NCBI GenBank assembly: GCA_031296355.1
Contig: JARLFX010000142.1
Span: 1 to 26,021 of the forward strand
Source: Acidobacteriaceae bacterium
GTDB taxonomy: Bacteria > Acidobacteriota > Terriglobia > Terriglobales > Acidobacteriaceae
Direction: 5' to 3'
Length of the DNA: 26,021 bases
Under the pieces are notes generated by a model. That model saw only the letters and a list, made by a program, of their open reading frames with translations, was not told the DNA's origin and did no database searches. A program made the translations under genes and the position numbers. The first letter of the stretch is position 1; each line of letters starts with the position of its first letter. This document shows, in pieces, positions 24,277 to 26,021 of the stretch.

Positions 24277-25641
24277 ATGCGCTGTTCCGGCATCATCCTT
24301 GCTCTCGCAATCCTGTCCCTGCTCCCCGCGCTCGCCCAGCCGGCAACCCCGGCCTCGCTCGCGCCCACGCCGCCCATGGGATGGAACAGCTGGGACGCCT
24401 ATGGCCTCACCATCACCGAAGCCCAGTTCCGCGCCAATGCACTCGTCCAGGCAGAAAAACTTAAGCCCTTCGGCTGGACCTACGCCATCATCGACGAAGG
24501 CTGGTTCCTGAAGAATCCCGGCGACTACAACGCGCCCGCCAAGCTGCACTATCAGCTTGACGCCTTCGGCCGCTATATTCCCGTGCCCAGCCGCTTTCCC
24601 TCGTCAGAAAACAACGGCAGCTTCCAGAACCTCGGCGCCTACGTCCACTCCCTCGGCCTCAAATTCGGCATCCATATTGTCCGTGGCATCCCCCGCGAGT
24701 CCGTCGCGCGCAACCTCCCCATCGAAGGCGGCAGCTACACCGCACAAGACGCAGCCGACACCAGCGACGCCTGTTCCTGGGACCCCACCAACTGGGGTGT
24801 CCGCGATACCCCCGCCGGCCAGGCCTGGTACGACGCTCTTCTCCGCCAATACGCCACCTGGGGCGTCGACTATCTCAAGGTCGATTGCATCTCCGCCAAC
24901 CCCTACAAGCTCTCTGAGATCCGCATGATCCACCGCGCCATCCTCAAGACGGGCCGCCCCATCCTCCTCAGCCTCTCCCCCGGCCCCACCGCCATCGAAC
25001 ACGCGGCAGAGCTCTCCAACCTCGCGCAGATGTGGCGCATCTCCAACGACCTGTGGGACAACTGGAGCAACCCGCCCGCAAAGACCTTCCCCACCACGCT
25101 CATCGATAAATTTGCGCTCGATGCCGCCTGGCAGCCCTTCGTCAAACCCGGCAACTGGCCAGATGCCGACATGCTTCCCCTCGGCCACCTCGGCCCCGTC
25201 CCCGGCTACGGCCCGCCGCGCGATACCCGTTTCACGCACGATGAGCAGCGCACCCTGCTCACCCTATGGTCCATCGCCCGCTCGCCCCTCATCCTCGGCG
25301 CCAACCTCACCGCCCTCGACGCCTGGACCACGGCCCTCCTCACCAACCCCGCCGTTCTCGCGGTGAACCAGCGCGGCCACGACCAGCACCAAGCCGCGCG
25401 CGACGGCAATCTCGTCGTCTGGACCACCCTCGGCGAACCCGGCGAATACTACCTCGCCCTCTTCAACCTCGGCAACTCCCCCATGCAACTCACCAAACCC
25501 TACGCCGCCTACGGCCTGCCCGCCCTCAACCTCGCCAGCCGCGAACTATGGACAGACCAGCGCACTCCCGCATCCAAAACCTTCCAGGTTGAACTCCCCC
25601 CACACGGTTCAGTCCTGCTGAAACTCCAAGCCCCAAAATAG
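24277..25641 (+). CDS. Secreted GH27 glycosidase (alpha-galactosidase or beta-L-arabinopyranosidase)
   Basis: This 454-residue protein has a signal peptide (1 to about 20, ALA before QPATP) and a (beta/alpha)8 GH27 domain beginning PPMGWNSWDAYG (32-43). The nucleophile is Asp203 (YLKVDCIS) and the acid/base is Asp258 (WRISNDLW). A C-terminal beta-sandwich covers about 370-454. The substrate-side motif is IIDEGW (Asp73-Glu74), where alpha-galactosidases usually have DDCW or DDGW. An Asp-to-Glu change near here is, as I recall, linked to beta-L-arabinopyranosidase activity in a Streptomyces GH27 enzyme. With GH127 and GH43 beside it, an arabinose-releasing role is plausible. GGAG lies eight bases before the ATG. 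Confidence 0.92.
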   Translation: MRCSGIILALAILSLLPALAQPATPASLAPTPPMGWNSWDAYGLTITEAQFRANALVQAEKLKPFGWTYAIIDEGWFLKNPGDYNAPAKLHYQLDAFGRYIPVPSRFPSSENNGSFQNLGAYVHSLGLKFGIHIVRGIPRESVARNLPIEGGSYTAQDAADTSDACSWDPTNWGVRDTPAGQAWYDALLRQYATWGVDYLKVDCISANPYKLSEIRMIHRAILKTGRPILLSLSPGPTAIEHAAELSNLAQMWRISNDLWDNWSNPPAKTFPTTLIDKFALDAAWQPFVKPGNWPDADMLPLGHLGPVPGYGPPRDTRFTHDEQRTLLTLWSIARSPLILGANLTALDAWTTALLTNPAVLAVNQRGHDQHQAARDGNLVVWTTLGEPGEYYLALFNLGNSPMQLTKPYAAYGLPALNLASRELWTDQRTPASKTFQVELPPHGSVLLKLQAPK

Positions 25642-25693
25642 CGGGTGGGTCAGACGAGTCACCATACATTCAACCGTGGAATGAATTGGGTGC

Positions 25694-25729
25694 CCCATTC
25701 ATCACGCAGCCTTATGCGGGATGAGTGGG
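25694..25729. repeat. 36-base imperfect palindrome repeat, copy 1
   Basis: The unit runs from CCCATTCATCACGCAGCC to TGCGGGATGAGTGGG, and its ends pair imperfectly. It matches copy 2 at 25986-26021 in 34 of 36 bases. Confidence 0.8.
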
Positions 25730-25760
25730 ATATTCGCGCGCAAGCGCGACCGCCCCTGCT

Positions 25761-25856
25761 CTTGCTTTTGTTTGTCATTCTGAGCACAGCGAAGAATCTG
25801 CTTCTGCCTTTGCTTTTGCGTGTCATCCCGAGCGCAGCCGAGGGACCTGCTTCTCG
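25761..25856. repeat. Two tandem 48-base units of a 'GTCATTCTGAGC' repeat
   Basis: Unit 1 (25761-25808) and unit 2 (25809-25856) share TTGCTTTTG, TGTCAT, GAGC-CAGC and CTGCTTCT in register. Differences such as ATTCTGAG against ATCCCGAG, and AAGAATCTG against AGGGACCTG, show they are old copies or two variants of the family. Confidence 0.7.
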
Positions 25857-25873
25857 CTCATTCCAGCGAGAAG
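25850..25873. repeat. Perfect 9-base inverted repeat (hairpin)
   Basis: CTTCTCGCT (25850-25858) and AGCGAGAAG (25865-25873) pair perfectly around the loop CATTCC. No T-run follows directly, so a terminator role for GH27 (209 bases upstream) is doubtful. Confidence 0.7.
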
Positions 25874-25900
25874 CCCCATCCATCACCAATTTTTCGAAAG

Positions 25901-25937
25901 TGCCATTCTGAGCGCGCCGTTGCGCGAAGAATCCCGG
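25901..25937. repeat. Third copy of the 'CATTCTGAGC...GAAGAATC' repeat
   Basis: TGCCATTCTGAGCGCGCC then GCGCGAAGAATCCC matches the units at 25773 and 25821, with a few extra bases in the middle. Confidence 0.6.
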
Positions 25938-25985
25938 CGAACTCTCGCGCCACCACATCTCACAATCCCGCCACAAAAGAGGCTG

Positions 25986-26021
25986 TCCATTCATCACGCA
26001 GCCTCATGCGGGATGAGTGGG
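25986..26021. repeat. 36-base imperfect palindrome repeat, copy 2 (at window edge)
   Basis: It matches the copy at 25694-25729 except at the first base and at one T/C inside (CTTATG against CTCATG). It may continue beyond the window. Confidence 0.8.

Larger units (their letters stand above)
25642..26021. other. Gene-free, repeat-packed right edge
   Basis: No protein-like frame is supported in these 380 bases. The open frames on both strands run through repeats and lack ribosome sites and family features. The stretch holds the direct and inverted repeats listed separately, of the intergenic kind scattered in acidobacterial genomes. Confidence 0.7.

Noticed and set aside
25761..25937. Possible CRISPR array
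   Set aside because: Repeat units are diverged and adjacent or unevenly spaced, with no unique spacers of constant length and no cas genes.
25645..25997. Open frames on both strands in the right edge
   Set aside because: They run through direct and inverted repeats and show no ribosome site or family features.

Overview
This is a GC-rich bacterial window with dense, often overlapping genes. It most resembles an acidobacterium of the Terriglobia type (Terriglobus, Granulicella, Edaphobacter or Acidobacterium relatives). That placement is an inference from the gene set and from short intergenic repeats of the 'CATTCTGAGC...GAAGAATC' kind near the right end. No rRNA or other marker gene is present to prove it.

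Left edge (1-3512): the C-terminal ATPase end of a sensor histidine kinase; a secreted YncE/YVTN-type beta-propeller with its own terminator; a decayed fragment that duplicates the tail of the kinase and carries a Trp-to-stop change; and, on the minus strand, a ClC chloride channel/antiporter with two CBS domains.

Centre (3617-15811, minus strand): a twelve-gene complex I cassette in the order nuoA-B-C-D-I-H-J-K-L-M-M-N. Most genes overlap their neighbour or nearly touch it. nuoE, nuoF and nuoG (the NADH-oxidising module) are absent, and nuoM is present twice. NuoL carries an enlarged lateral-helix region, as expected if a fourth antiporter-like subunit is built into the membrane arm. The second NuoM lacks the usual lysine of transmembrane helix 7. 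NuoC carries a charged insertion and NuoI an Ala/Lys-rich tail. Perfect or near-perfect TGTGA-N6-TCACA dyads (CRP/FNR-type) lie upstream of nuoA and in the nuoH-nuoJ gap. Divergent from nuoA is a dihydroorotate-dehydrogenase-like flavoprotein gene that ends in a strong terminator. This cassette is the most notable system in the window: a donor-module-less complex I predicted to have four antiporter-like subunits.

Right part (17040-25641): a frameshifted acyltransferase-3 gene and a secreted M61 metallopeptidase with a PDZ domain (both minus), then a small glycoside hydrolase locus. The locus holds a Tat-exported GH127 enzyme (beta-L-arabinofuranosidase family), a secreted GH43 enzyme and a secreted GH27 enzyme whose active-site motif reads IDEGW rather than the usual DD[CG]W. 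Together they suggest removal of arabinose units from plant polysaccharides or glycoproteins. The M61/GH127 divergent promoter region has matching extended -10 elements on the two strands and a GntR/FadR-type operator candidate.

Right edge (25642-26021): no gene is supported. The stretch is packed with direct and inverted repeats, including two 36-base copies that are nearly identical. No tRNA, rRNA, CRISPR array, insertion sequence or origin was seen.
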